A stretch of 52,065 nucleotides of DNA from Alphaproteobacteria bacterium UBA1303 (GCA_002307315.1 DBTZ01000058.1:1300-53364); one strand, 5' to 3'; positions 25,163 to 32,912 are shown, counted from the first letter of the stretch. Translations and numbers: made by a program. The notes: generated by a model from the letters alone, not told the origin.

Positions 25163-26746
25163 TTAACAATCGGTAGTCAAACCGGGATTCAGCACGCCGT
25201 TGGGATCGAGCGCGCGCCGGATCGAGACCGGAAGCGGCGTATCGGAACCGGTTTCCGCGATGATGGCCGCGCGTGCCGCCGCTTCGATTTCTTCGGCTTG
25301 GGCAATGTCCTGGCCGAGGTTGCGCGGATAGATCGCCGTGAAACACAGCACCGCGCCTTCCGGCGCCGCATGGACGATATGGGCGAAAACGCAGCCGCGG
25401 GCGCCTTCGCGCGGTACCGTCTGGCGGATCGTCGCATCAAGTGCGGCGCAGACGTTTCGGTGCATGGTTTCCAATTGCCGCCACCGCACATCGGCCATGA
25501 CGACGGCAACGCCGACGCCGCGGTCGAGCTGAACGTCGCGCAGGTAGGGTGCGGCAAGAGGAATCCGGCGAAAGCCGCCGGCAAGCGCGACCGGCCGTTC
25601 GTATCCGCCCAAAGCGCCGGCCGCGGCGGCAAAGCCGTGTTGTGCCGCATCGCTATGCGATTTTTCTCCCTCGAAGCATGCCAGCACCTGGCACGCCCCC
25701 GCTTTTACGACCGGGGGGGGCGAAAAGACGTTCATCAGATGCGAACGCGCGGGCGGCTTGGCGGTCAATGTCCGCAGCGTCTCGACGATGCGGGTTGCTT
25801 CGGCGTCGGACAGATGCAGAGCACTCGGGTGTGCATCGAGTCGAAGGCTCGCGCGAGCGGCGGCGGCGGCGGCGGAGAAGTTGGGAAAGAACCAGGCGCT
25901 TTCCCGACGCGTTTCCGGCAACGGACGGACACGCACGGTCGCCTCGACGATAATGCCCAGCATCCCGCGCGAACCGATGGCCAGATGCGCATTCTTCAGC
26001 CAGCCTTCCGGCGTCGCCATCTTGACGCCGACCAGCCAATCGCCCACCCGGCCGTCGCGCCCGGCGCTTGAGCTCACGCTGTCCTCGGCGATCCAGCCGC
26101 CCAGGGTGGAGAACTCGAAAGAGTAAGGAACGTGCCCGAGCATCAGCCCTTTGTCCGCCAGCGCTTTTTCGAGTTCCGGACCGGTTATGCCGGCTTCCGC
26201 CGTTATCAGCCCGGCTTCGGGATCGATCTCGACCATCCGGTCCATCAGCGCCATGTCGACGGTCACTGCGGCGTTGTGCTTTCCTCGCGCCACGTTGACG
26301 CCGCCGGTCAGATTGGTGCCGCCGCCGAAGGGAACGACCGCGATACCCAAGGTTTCGCACAGCTTGATCAGCAGCATGACCTCGCGCGCATTGCGCGGAT
26401 AGATCACGGCATCGGGCGGCAGCGGAATTTCTCCGGCGCGCAGGCGCAAGAGATCGGCGCCGCCGCGGCCCAGCGCATGGAAAATGCGTTCGTAGTCGGT
26501 GATGCGAACGTTCTCCGCGCCAACCGCTGCGGCGAGCATGCGCAAATCGGCGGCGGCAAGCGCCGAAGGCGGCAGCTTGATGTCTTCGAACGGCCGGGCC
26601 GGGGTGGCGAGCAGCGCCGGCATGCCCAATTCGCCGGCCAGCCAGGACCAAACCGCTTCATCGACCGGCGGGTCGACGCGGTGCGCCGCCCAACCCCAGC
26701 CGCTCCAGTTCAGCTTGGTGCGCTCGATGCTCATTGGCGAGAGCAT
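25163..26746 (-). CDS. FAD-binding oxidoreductase, GlcD/AGPS-related
   Basis: 527 aa from ATG 26746, which has GAGG 4 bp upstream (26734 is an alternative). The N-terminus (LNWSGWGWAAHRVDPPVDEA) resembles alkyl-dihydroxyacetone-phosphate synthases. The FAD_binding_4 (VAO) domain shows AVIYPRNAREVMLLIKLC, VVPFGGGTNLTGG, ITAEAGITGPELEKAL and SSSAGRDGRVGDWLVGV. The C-terminal FAD-oxidase domain ends in the D-lactate/glycolate-oxidase-like DPNGVLNPG. The His-rich active-site motif of true alkyl-DHAP synthase is not seen, so a hydroxy-acid or related oxidoreductase is more likely. Single gene; the preceding rpmG points the same way. Confidence 0.8.
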   Translation of the reverse strand: MLSPMSIERTKLNWSGWGWAAHRVDPPVDEAVWSWLAGELGMPALLATPARPFEDIKLPPSALAAADLRMLAAAVGAENVRITDYERIFHALGRGGADLLRLRAGEIPLPPDAVIYPRNAREVMLLIKLCETLGIAVVPFGGGTNLTGGVNVARGKHNAAVTVDMALMDRMVEIDPEAGLITAEAGITGPELEKALADKGLMLGHVPYSFEFSTLGGWIAEDSVSSSAGRDGRVGDWLVGVKMATPEGWLKNAHLAIGSRGMLGIIVEATVRVRPLPETRRESAWFFPNFSAAAAAARASLRLDAHPSALHLSDAEATRIVETLRTLTAKPPARSHLMNVFSPPPVVKAGACQVLACFEGEKSHSDAAQHGFAAAAGALGGYERPVALAGGFRRIPLAAPYLRDVQLDRGVGVAVVMADVRWRQLETMHRNVCAALDATIRQTVPREGARGCVFAHIVHAAPEGAVLCFTAIYPRNLGQDIAQAEEIEAAARAAIIAETGSDTPLPVSIRRALDPNGVLNPGLTTDC

Positions 26747-26765
26747 GACACCTCGGCGCGGCAAA

Positions 26766-26806
26766 CAAAACCGCGCCCGCGAGCCATGAAGCGCGCGGGC
26801 GGTGGA
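26766..26806 (-). terminator. Probable rho-independent terminator of rpmG
   Basis: A GC-rich hairpin (CGCCCGCG paired with CGCGGGCG, loop about 12 bases) on the minus strand ends in TTTTG. It lies 30 bp after the rpmG stop and just before the FAD oxidoreductase start, so it would separate the two transcripts. Confidence 0.55.
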
Positions 26807-26836
26807 AATTAACTATGAACGGCGGCAAGGCCTAAC

Positions 26837-27004
26837 TTATTTGATCTTGCCTTCCTTGAAGAGGACATGCTTGCGCAGTACCGGGTCGTATTTCTTCGCG
26901 GAGAGTTTCTCGGTCATGGTGCGGGTATTCTTCTTGGTCACGTAGAAGAAACCGGTGCCGCCCTCGCTTACGAGCTTGATTTTGGCCGTGGTGGGCTTCG
27001 CCAT
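26837..27004 (-). CDS. rpmG: 50S ribosomal protein L33
   Basis: 55 aa small basic protein: begins MAKPTTAKIKLVSEGGTGFF, continues YVTKKNTRTMTEKLSAKKYD and ends PVLRKHVLFKEGKIK. This matches the cysteine-free alphaproteobacterial L33 over its full length. CAGGAG lies 7 bp before the ATG. The two CxxC pairs of zinc-binding L33 are absent, so it is the zinc-independent form. Located as a single gene; a hairpin terminator follows and a dispersed repeat lies 80 bp upstream. Confidence 0.97.
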   Translation of the reverse strand: MAKPTTAKIKLVSEGGTGFFYVTKKNTRTMTEKLSAKKYDPVLRKHVLFKEGKIK

Positions 27005-27084
27005 GAGGAAACTCCTGAAAAACGTTCGTATGAGCCGCGTAAACTAGTCAGCGCGGGCACGATGTCAAGGCGAGAATAACCCAG

Positions 27085-27151
27085 AGCAACGGGCGCAAAA
27101 GTGGAATCCGGTTTTGCGCACAAAGTTGCGATAAAACAAAGAGATAGAGCA
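27085..27151 (+). repeat. Copy C of dispersed palindromic element
   Basis: 67 bp from AGCAACGGGCGCAAAAG to ACAAAGAGATAGAGCA. Its central GTGGAATCCGGTTTTGCGCA is shared with the copy at the start of the window, and its first ~30 bases with the copy before sdhB (47627). It lies between rpmG and the lipoprotein gene, 80 bp before the rpmG start. Confidence 0.75.
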
Positions 27152-27190
27152 CGCCCTCCCCCCGCGTTCGAACGGCCGGCGCGCGTGGAA

Positions 27191-27601
27191 TTATTCGCCA
27201 TGCGGGTTGAACGCCCGCAGGAATGCCCCGCATCTGGCCGGATCGCCGGTCAGATGGGCGGATGCGACGATGCCGCGGGCGATGGTCATCGTCACGTTGC
27301 AGGTGGAAGGCTGAGGCACTGCATTGGGGTTTTGACGCAGCGCGGCGGCGACTTCCCGGGCGGTTTTGCCGATTTTGTCCGAGCCCGGCGTCGGGGCCAG
27401 CGACGGCTGCTTCGCCGTCCAGAGGTACAAGGTGACCGCTCCCTGCGGCCGCATGGTGTCGGGGTTGCCCAAGGCGGCAACGGCCGTCGAGGCCGGCTTG
27501 CCGACCAGGGTGCGCAAGCCGTCTTCCAAGCTCATCGGTTTGGGCGCCGAAGCACAGGCGGCGAGGGCGGTCAGCAGCAGGATTGCCAGGGCGCGTTTCA
27601 T
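27191..27601 (-). CDS. Small lipoprotein, unknown function
   Basis: 136 aa from ATG 27601. A lipoprotein signal is clear: MKRALAILLLTALAAC with the acylated cysteine at 16 and A-S following. The mature part has LEDGLRTLVGKPASTAVAAL, GAVTLYLWTAKQ, PSTCNVTMTIARGIVASAHL and ends ARCGAFLRAFNPHGE; two cysteines (CNVT and RCGA) could form a disulfide. The pattern GKPxxxAxxxLGxPD resembles small SmpA/OmlA-like fold lipoproteins seen in proteobacteria. Acts in the periplasm at a membrane. No operon partner. Confidence 0.75.
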   Translation of the reverse strand: MKRALAILLLTALAACASAPKPMSLEDGLRTLVGKPASTAVAALGNPDTMRPQGAVTLYLWTAKQPSLAPTPGSDKIGKTAREVAAALRQNPNAVPQPSTCNVTMTIARGIVASAHLTGDPARCGAFLRAFNPHGE

Positions 27602-28204
27602 CCGAAGTCTTTCGATTATTGCCGCCGGCACCGTCAGCGCATGGAGGGCTACCGTCAAGAGCCACGTCGCCCCCCCGCGTTTGCACCACTATCCTTGGGG
27701 TGGTGTGAATGGTCAAACTACAAGACCTTGATCTTTGTTTTCACTGTTTGCCATCCCTCTCCCCCCTGGGCGGTTGCCGGCGCGGCAACATTTCGGCGGC
27801 GGAGAAACAAATGCTTCGACGGATGGAGAGATGATGGAGACATGGAGCAGACGCCGTGATCGACACGCAGGGCAGTATCGCACCGTTTTGCGCCCTATGG
27901 GATAAGCGGGATGAGCGTGGTCCGCACCGATGGCCGATGCGGAAACCTGTCATCCCCGGCGAGCATGGGCCGGTTAGGCCCGTGCGAGGGAAGGGGATCC
28001 AGGTCTATCGGCAAACGCGCGGCCGGAAGCGATGTCCTGGTTTCCCTTCCCCTCGCGCATTGCTATCGCGCGCGCTCGGCCGGGAATGACAAAAATGGTG
28101 AAAAGGCCTTGCCGCATAAACTGCGGCGATTTGCGAAAAATGGGGGTATCGCATGGTGCAGAAATCAAGAATTTCGCACCAGTCTCAATCGCAGCATATG
28201 GTTG
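27602..28204. other. 600-bp intergenic region carrying an inverted-repeat element
   Basis: Between the lipoprotein and the methyltransferase genes (both minus). No gene is supported. The right part is the element at 27951-28092. The left part (27602-27950) shows nothing recognisable apart from short frames. Confidence 0.5.
27951..28092. repeat. 142-bp inverted-repeat element
   Basis: Outer arms TGTCATCCCCGGCGAGC (27951) and GCTCGGCCGGGAATGACA (28075-28092) are near-perfect reverse complements. Inside lie GGGGATCCAGG and, opposite, CCTGGTTTCCC, so a long imperfect stem can form. This is the layout of the common proteobacterial intergenic element seen between genes as TGTCAT..GGGATCCAG. No open frame or transposase inside, so it would move, if at all, by outside help. 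Confidence 0.7.
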
Positions 28205-28993
28205 CTAACCGAGTTTGACCGCGCTGAGTACGACGGAACGGAAGGCTATCCGCACGCCTTCGGCAGACAGGCGCGCACCCATTCCCAAGGCATCGTTTTC
28301 GACGCTGGCCTCAATCAGGGCAAGCAGACCGGAGCGGTCTTCACCTTCCGGGAAAGACGCCTTGACAAGATCGGCGGCCAGATACGGCACTTGAAACATA
28401 TGGACATGCGGTTCACCCAACCCGCTCTCGATGAAGAGCTGGCGCAGATACCCGAACGTCCGGAAGGCAACGGTCGACGGATCGCGCCGCCGTTCCATCG
28501 CGTTAAACGCGCGCGCTTTCTCCGGATCATCCGACGCTATTCCATCGCAGAGGACAACGCGGCCGCCGGGCGCGGCCAAACGGACCATTTCCGCGAAAGC
28601 TTTCGATGGGTCTTCGAGGTGGTGAAAGGCAAAACGGCAGGTGACGGCATCAAACGAGCCGCCCGCATAGGGCGTCGCGTAAATGCTGCCTTCCTTCCAT
28701 TCAATATTTGCGAGGTTCATGCTGCCGGCTCGTGCCTGTGCTTGGGCGAGCATTGCGGGCGTCGCATCCAGGCCGATGACAGACGACGCGCGCTTGGCCA
28801 GCGCACAGGCAACCGAACCGGGACCGCAGGCAAGATCGATTGCGCGGTGGCGCGAATCCAGAGCCGCAGCATCGACGATCAGCTCAAGGACTTCATCGGC
28901 ATGCAGTTCCGCGCTGGCTGCGAAATCCTGCGCTTGGCGCGTGAATTGATCGATAATCGCACAATTATGTGCGGTACTGTCAGGGCTATTCAT
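28205..28993 (-). CDS. Class I SAM-dependent methyltransferase (UbiE-like)
   Basis: 262 aa. Motif I AIDLACGPGSVACALAKRAS (~51-70), acidic loop VIGLDATPAMLAQAQAR, motif II/III region SFDAVTCRFAFHHLEDPSKA and PGGRVVLCDGI give a standard Rossmann methyltransferase. The early part (IIDQFTRQAQDFAASAELHA) is like UbiE/MenG and related small-molecule enzymes. The acceptor is unknown; many such genes are stand-alone. GGGAGG-like sequence upstream is on the other strand, and the start codon ATG 28993 has only a weak ribosome site (CAGTACC region). It borders the gene-poor stretch 28994-29903. Confidence 0.82.
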   Translation of the reverse strand: MNSPDSTAHNCAIIDQFTRQAQDFAASAELHADEVLELIVDAAALDSRHRAIDLACGPGSVACALAKRASSVIGLDATPAMLAQAQARAGSMNLANIEWKEGSIYATPYAGGSFDAVTCRFAFHHLEDPSKAFAEMVRLAAPGGRVVLCDGIASDDPEKARAFNAMERRRDPSTVAFRTFGYLRQLFIESGLGEPHVHMFQVPYLAADLVKASFPEGEDRSGLLALIEASVENDALGMGARLSAEGVRIAFRSVVLSAVKLG

Positions 28994-29034
28994 TTTGGGA
29001 GGCTCCGAATGGCGAAAACAAAAGAGGACTAGGC

Positions 29035-29054
29035 CGGTCTTCCGCAGAAGACCG
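29035..29054. repeat. Perfect hairpin
   Basis: CGGTCTTC-CGCA-GAAGACCG: 8-bp perfect stem with a four-base loop, 40 bp upstream of the methyltransferase start. No T-run follows on either strand, so it is not a standard terminator. Confidence 0.5.
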
Positions 29055-29314
29055 AGCAGCTAAGTCGAAGTCGTGCGCCATTCGAAATCATCCGCAATGG
29101 CTATCTGCAAACCGGCGCACGGTCAAGCTCTTATCGCCGACGCGTAATTCAAGACGCTCGCGCCGAAATCAGGCCGTTGATCCCATCGGGATTCCCGCCG
29201 CGCAAATCCGGCGCGGCAAAACCGATGTGCGGCCGAGCGACGGCGGTCGGGCGAGGGTGGGGGGCATTTCTACGATGCCAGATGCATGCCCCCCCTCCGG
29301 CTCGCCTTCGCTCG

Positions 29315-29486
29315 ATGAAGTGCCGGCCCAGTTTGCGCGCCACCGCGCCGGTGGTGCCGGAACCGAAGAAGGGGTCGAGCACGATGTCGTCGGGCTTGGT
29401 CGAGGAAAGAATGACGCGATAGAGCAGGCTTTCCGGCTTCTGGGTGGAATGGGCCTTCTCGCCATCCTCGTTCTTCAGCCGTTCGC
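29315..29486 (-). pseudogene. Fragment of ccrM (duplicate of 33301-33472)
   Basis: 172 bp that differ at only two positions from the ccrM stretch 33301-33472. On the minus strand it would encode the motif-I region of the methylase (RLKNEDGEKAHSTQKPES ... DPFFGSGTTGAVARKLGRHF) and then runs out of homology. No DPPY motif, no target domain. It cannot give a working methylase by itself. High identity means a recent copying event. Confidence 0.85.
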
Positions 29487-29664
29487 GCGCTCGGCATGCA
29501 CTGCGGCGGTGAGAATCGCGCTTGTCATTTTTCAGAATATGCAGCAATCAGCAGAAAGACGTAATGTAAGGAGATAGTTTTACGTTGTTTTTATGCCGTG
29601 AGTTCAATCGGTCATTTTCTCTGCATTAATTTAGTCTTCGGTCGCAGCGCTTCGGGCTACTAAA

Positions 29665-29859
29665 TCATGCCGCTGTATCGCTTCTGTCCGACAATCTGCC
29701 CGACCAAAACGGTATACTGACGCGCTCAAGTGCTTTGCTCTTCGTCTCCAAGCTGGTTTGGGCGTAGCGATTGGTGGTGTCGAGACTGACATGCCCTGGT
29801 CAACGTCTGATCACGGCAGTATCGGCACCGGTGGCCACGAGATGCACGGCCGTGGTAAC
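29665..29859 (-). pseudogene. Decayed tyrosine recombinase (phage-type integrase) C-terminus
   Basis: On the minus strand the frame reads TTAVHLVATGADTAVIRR, then a stop, then GHVSLDTTNRYAQTSLETKS and KALERVSIPFW to a TGA at 29665-29667. This is the end of the catalytic domain of tyrosine recombinases: the usual sequence runs R-H-T-x-A-H-L ... W-L-G-H-x-x-x-x-T-x-x-Y. The RHT arginine/histidine side is altered (CVTTAV), the W codon seems to have become TGA, and the first two thirds of the gene are missing. Confidence 0.75.
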
Positions 29860-29903
29860 GCATTCCGCAGTTTGAACTGCACGACTGTTAGGCGGAACGG
29901 CTC

Positions 29904-30776
29904 TCAAGGATGCGGGGTCCAGTAAGGTTCCGGCATTTCGAGAAATTTCACAGGTACTTCCGGAACGAAGCCGTGCAGCCACTCGGCGCAATACTCCATA
30001 CCCCACTGCTCAGAGTTAATATGGCCGACCATGATTAGTGCCTTGTTGCGGCCCGATGTCACCAGATCGGCAAAGTACTCCTGCATCCCCCATTCCCATG
30101 TTTCGCCTACGATCAGAACGTCGATATCGCTATTGGCGAATTCTGCGGGCGGCAGGCCGCTGGCATAGCCCCAGCCTGCCGCCACTCTGCGCACCGGCAT
30201 ATCGGGGTTTCCGATCGTTCGGATCGTGGCGGCGTGTAGTTTGTCGCGTAAGTAGCGCGTGAGCTTGTCGACGGAAGTCGGCGGAAGGTTGAAGAGACTC
30301 GGGTCGTTTTTGTCGACGAAATTGGTCCAGCTAAGTTGCCGCATGAGGCCTTCGGAGATGCCATCGCGCGGCATCAGATCGTGCCAATGGTCGTGGAAGT
30401 GAAAGCTGACCAGCTTGTTGTCTTTGATGAAAGCCAGTTTCTCGTGATAGAGCGGATCGTTTTGGACGACCGAAACGTCCTCCTGATGCGACCAGAAGGT
30501 CGGTTCATGCGTGACGATGAGATTCAGACGCTGGGCGGCGGCACGTTTCAGCACGGCCAAGGTTGCCATCATTGTCGTGGCGATGCCCGTAACTGGCGTT
30601 GTGGCGTCGCCGGCAATGATGCCGTCGACCGTTTTTGCACGCGTCGGTGCACCGATATGTGCCTTGATGCGTTCGACTACTTCGCCTGCGGTCAGTGGTG
30701 CGCCAGCCTTTGCACCCATTGTCACGGCTGCGCCGGCAGCCGCCAGCATTGTCCGTCGCGTAAGATTTGCCATCAT
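29904..30776 (-). CDS. NIF3-like protein with twin-arginine signal
   Basis: 290 aa from ATG 30776 (GGAG 7 bp upstream). N-terminus MMANLTRRTMLAAAGAAVTM carries a Tat signal (TRRTML, hydrophobic stretch, GAKAGA). The body has NIF3/dinuclear-metal features: TTPVTGIATTMMATLAVLKR, LNLIVTHEPTFWSH (metal-binding His), SFHFHDHWHD and, near the end, ALIMVGHINSEQWGMEYCAE. NIF3/YbgI proteins are normally cytosolic hexameric proteins that bind two metals; export is unusual. It lies 53 bp after a Tat-type carboxylesterase on the same strand, and the two may form a unit. Reaction unknown. Confidence 0.85.
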   Translation of the reverse strand: MMANLTRRTMLAAAGAAVTMGAKAGAPLTAGEVVERIKAHIGAPTRAKTVDGIIAGDATTPVTGIATTMMATLAVLKRAAAQRLNLIVTHEPTFWSHQEDVSVVQNDPLYHEKLAFIKDNKLVSFHFHDHWHDLMPRDGISEGLMRQLSWTNFVDKNDPSLFNLPPTSVDKLTRYLRDKLHAATIRTIGNPDMPVRRVAAGWGYASGLPPAEFANSDIDVLIVGETWEWGMQEYFADLVTSGRNKALIMVGHINSEQWGMEYCAEWLHGFVPEVPVKFLEMPEPYWTPHP

Positions 30777-30829
30777 CAACATACTCCGCAAAAAGAAAGA
30801 AGGGCGTTATCGGTGGGAGCGCGCGCGGC

Positions 30830-32521
30830 CTACACCGTTCTGAGTGATTGCCAGTACGCGCGCTCTTCGCCGTCGGGATCGTTGGCTACGCGGCATTGCG
30901 CGTTCAACAGCATCACCGGCCGGCTCGTCGTGTCGTAGCGCGGCCACGCCGGCTGGCCCGACGCAACCGGAACGCCGTCGCGTGCGAACGAGGCGAAGTA
31001 GCTCGACATCGCCTTGGCAGCGTCGGTCACACCGGGGCCATTGCCTTGTAGGTCGAGGATCTCGGAATTGAGGAAGACCAGCGAAACGTCACTTGCGTGA
31101 CAAGCCCGCAAAGTCCAATCGGTGCCCTTGACCGGAACGTTCGACTGAGAATCACAGCGGTAGCGGTAGACCGGCGCCGGCTGCCGCGATTTGCGATCGG
31201 CCAACGTGGCCGTGTTGGCGCCAAAACTCATCGCCGTCAGGATGGCAATGCCGCGTTCGGACGGAGTCGCCTCGGGCCGGGTCTTCCGATAGAGCGCCGT
31301 GATCCGGTCGCCCTCGCCGCCCATCTCGCTGCGCGCATAAGCGCTCAGCGCCGCATCGCTCAGCGCGAAGAACTGCGGCGTGTTGCGCATAAAGAAAACA
31401 GCTTCGTCACGCATGTTGCCGAGCAGAAGCGGGACATCGGCGGCGAGTGGTGTCGCCGCGGGGTCGAATGGATTGGCGGGCAGCACGGTTCCGTCGACGA
31501 CGGGCCCCCAACTGCCGGGATATTCGAACCGCCGCCAGAGCGGAATCATCTCGTTGCCGGTGTGTGTCGAAAGCCACTCCTTCGACGGCTTTCCGATCGG
31601 TCCATTGAGCGCCGCAAGCTGAATCGCCAGCAGCTTGTCGGCCGGCGCCTCCGCCAGTTTGCCGATCTCGGACGGCGCAAGGCCCAGGCCTGCCAAAAGC
31701 CGCCGCGCATTTTCGGTGGCAACGTCCTTGGTGGCCGCGCGCAGGCCGGGACCGCTCTGCAAAGCCGCTTTGTGGAACAAGCCCCGCGCAGACGGCATCC
31801 CCATCAGCATGCTGGTCTTGAACCCGCCGCCGGATTCGCCGAACGCCATCACATTATCGGGATCGCCGCCGAAGGTGGCGATGTTCCGCTTCACCCACCG
31901 CAACGCAGCCACGATGTCGAGCAGGCTCTGATTGCCAGAGGTGGCGTATTCGGCCCCGCCCAGATCACCGAGATACAGAAAGCCGAACATCGCCAGCCGG
32001 TGGTTCACCGCCACCACCACGACGTCATAGGTCGCGGCGAGATGGGCGCCATCCTGGATGTTTTGCCCACCCGAACCGGAGGCGTAGCCGCCGCCATGGC
32101 TATAAAACATCACCGGACGCTTGCCGTCGTCTTTCACCGCCGGCGTCCAGACATTGAGCACTAGACAATCTTCGGCATACGCGGGTTCATGCTCGCCATA
32201 GGTGCCGTCGGGAGCCTGCAGTGCCGGGGATCCAAGGCGTGTGGCATCACGCACACCAGTCCACGGCATCACCGGCGGCGGCGCCTTGAAGCGGTTCTTG
32301 CCTGACACCGAGCCGGCATAGGGTATCCCCTTGAAGGCCAACGCTCCGCGACTGTGGCCGCCGCGAATGCGTCCGCTGTCGATCTCGACCTCGATAAAAG
32401 GGGCGACCGTCTGGGTTGGCCACGCCGGTTCTTCGGCGCGCGACGGTAACCACAAATACGGTGCCGCAACGGCCGCGCCGCCGATCTTCAATATCCCGCG
32501 ACGGTTAAAAGCACCGGTCAT
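30830..32521 (-). CDS. Exported type-B carboxylesterase
   Basis: 563 aa from ATG 32521 with GGGAGG about 8 bp upstream. MTGAFNRRGILKIGGAAVAA is a Tat signal (NRRGILK). The alpha/beta-hydrolase domain shows GRIRGGHSRGALAFKGIPYA, the oxyanion segment YSHGGGYASG, and the nucleophile elbow MAFGESGGGFKTSM (GESGG G in place of the more common GESAGG). WGPVVDGTVLP and the Asp/His-bearing C-terminal half follow. It hydrolyses carboxylic esters in the periplasm; substrate unknown. Upstream of the NIF3-like gene; the two tandem 18-bp boxes at 32589-32629 lie in its promoter region. Confidence 0.9.
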   Translation of the reverse strand: MTGAFNRRGILKIGGAAVAAPYLWLPSRAEEPAWPTQTVAPFIEVEIDSGRIRGGHSRGALAFKGIPYAGSVSGKNRFKAPPPVMPWTGVRDATRLGSPALQAPDGTYGEHEPAYAEDCLVLNVWTPAVKDDGKRPVMFYSHGGGYASGSGGQNIQDGAHLAATYDVVVVAVNHRLAMFGFLYLGDLGGAEYATSGNQSLLDIVAALRWVKRNIATFGGDPDNVMAFGESGGGFKTSMLMGMPSARGLFHKAALQSGPGLRAATKDVATENARRLLAGLGLAPSEIGKLAEAPADKLLAIQLAALNGPIGKPSKEWLSTHTGNEMIPLWRRFEYPGSWGPVVDGTVLPANPFDPAATPLAADVPLLLGNMRDEAVFFMRNTPQFFALSDAALSAYARSEMGGEGDRITALYRKTRPEATPSERGIAILTAMSFGANTATLADRKSRQPAPVYRYRCDSQSNVPVKGTDWTLRACHASDVSLVFLNSEILDLQGNGPGVTDAAKAMSSYFASFARDGVPVASGQPAWPRYDTTSRPVMLLNAQCRVANDPDGEERAYWQSLRTV

Positions 32522-32588
32522 GTCGCCGCCTCCCATGTGTATTGTTTCCGGGTTATCTCCCCGGTTGGATCGCAGAATGATCGAAAAA

Positions 32589-32629
32589 CTTTGCGACCGC
32601 AATGGGAAGACTTTACGGCCGCAATGTGG
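32589..32629 (-). promoter_or_regulatory. Tandem direct repeats, 22-bp period
   Basis: Copies CTTTGCGACCGCAATGGG (32589-32606) and CTTTACGGCCGCAATGTG (32611-32628) agree at 15 of 18 positions and are spaced 22 bp apart, two helical turns. They lie 70-110 bp upstream of the carboxylesterase start. Such spacing is typical of a regulator binding as a side-by-side pair. No cognate regulator gene is adjacent. Confidence 0.4.
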
Positions 32630-32776
32630 TGGGCGACCCACATGCATTTGTTCGACCATCGCAAAATGTAAGCGTTATTAGGCCTTTGAACGGACACAAT
32701 AATTTCGTCGCACAAATCCGGTACGAAACGGCCGTCCGGGTTATCAGCGCTCAAGCCGTTTTCCGGTTCGAAGCCA

Positions 32777-32814
32777 TAAAAAAGCGGCCCCGCCTGCATG
32801 GGACGGGGCCGCTT
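32777..32814 (-). terminator. Rho-independent terminator after ccrM
   Basis: An 11-bp perfect stem (AAGCGGCCCCG / CGGGGCCGCTT) with an 11-base loop. Read on the minus strand the stem is followed by a run of T, as expected for a terminator. It lies about 100 bp after the ccrM stop. Confidence 0.85.
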
Positions 32815-32912
32815 CGGATTGCGCCAAGACGTTTTTGTCGAATTACGAAAATCGTCCGAAGCCGCACTCCCCACCGTTATGCGTGGAATTCTTCGTTTTG
32901 TCCGTTCGCCAT

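Larger units (their letters stand above)
28994..29903. other. 910-bp gene-poor region with gene remnants
   Basis: Holds no intact gene. It contains a perfect 8-bp hairpin (CGGTCTTC-CGCA-GAAGACCG, 29035-29054), a 9-bp hairpin GGGGGGCAT/ATGCCCCCC (29259-29294), a ccrM fragment (29315-29486) and a decayed recombinase end (29665-29859). The stretch 29550-29650 is AT-rich and shows nothing recognisable. Together these suggest a former insertion site. Confidence 0.6.
32522..32912. promoter_or_regulatory. 390-bp leader of the carboxylesterase pair with ccrM terminator
   Basis: On the minus strand this is both the tail of the ccrM transcript (terminator 32777-32814) and the leader of the carboxylesterase gene. 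It includes the two direct repeats at 32589-32629. No gene is supported. Confidence 0.45.

Noticed and set aside
27911..29032. 373-codon frame on the plus strand ending MAKTKED
   Set aside because: Antisense to the methyltransferase. The terminal MAKTKED with a GGGAGG upstream is only seven codons long and no product can be supported.
29800..30006. 68-codon minus-strand frame as an intact gene
   Set aside because: Its first half overlaps the NIF3-like gene in another frame; only the end (from TTAVHLV) has meaning, as part of the decayed recombinase.
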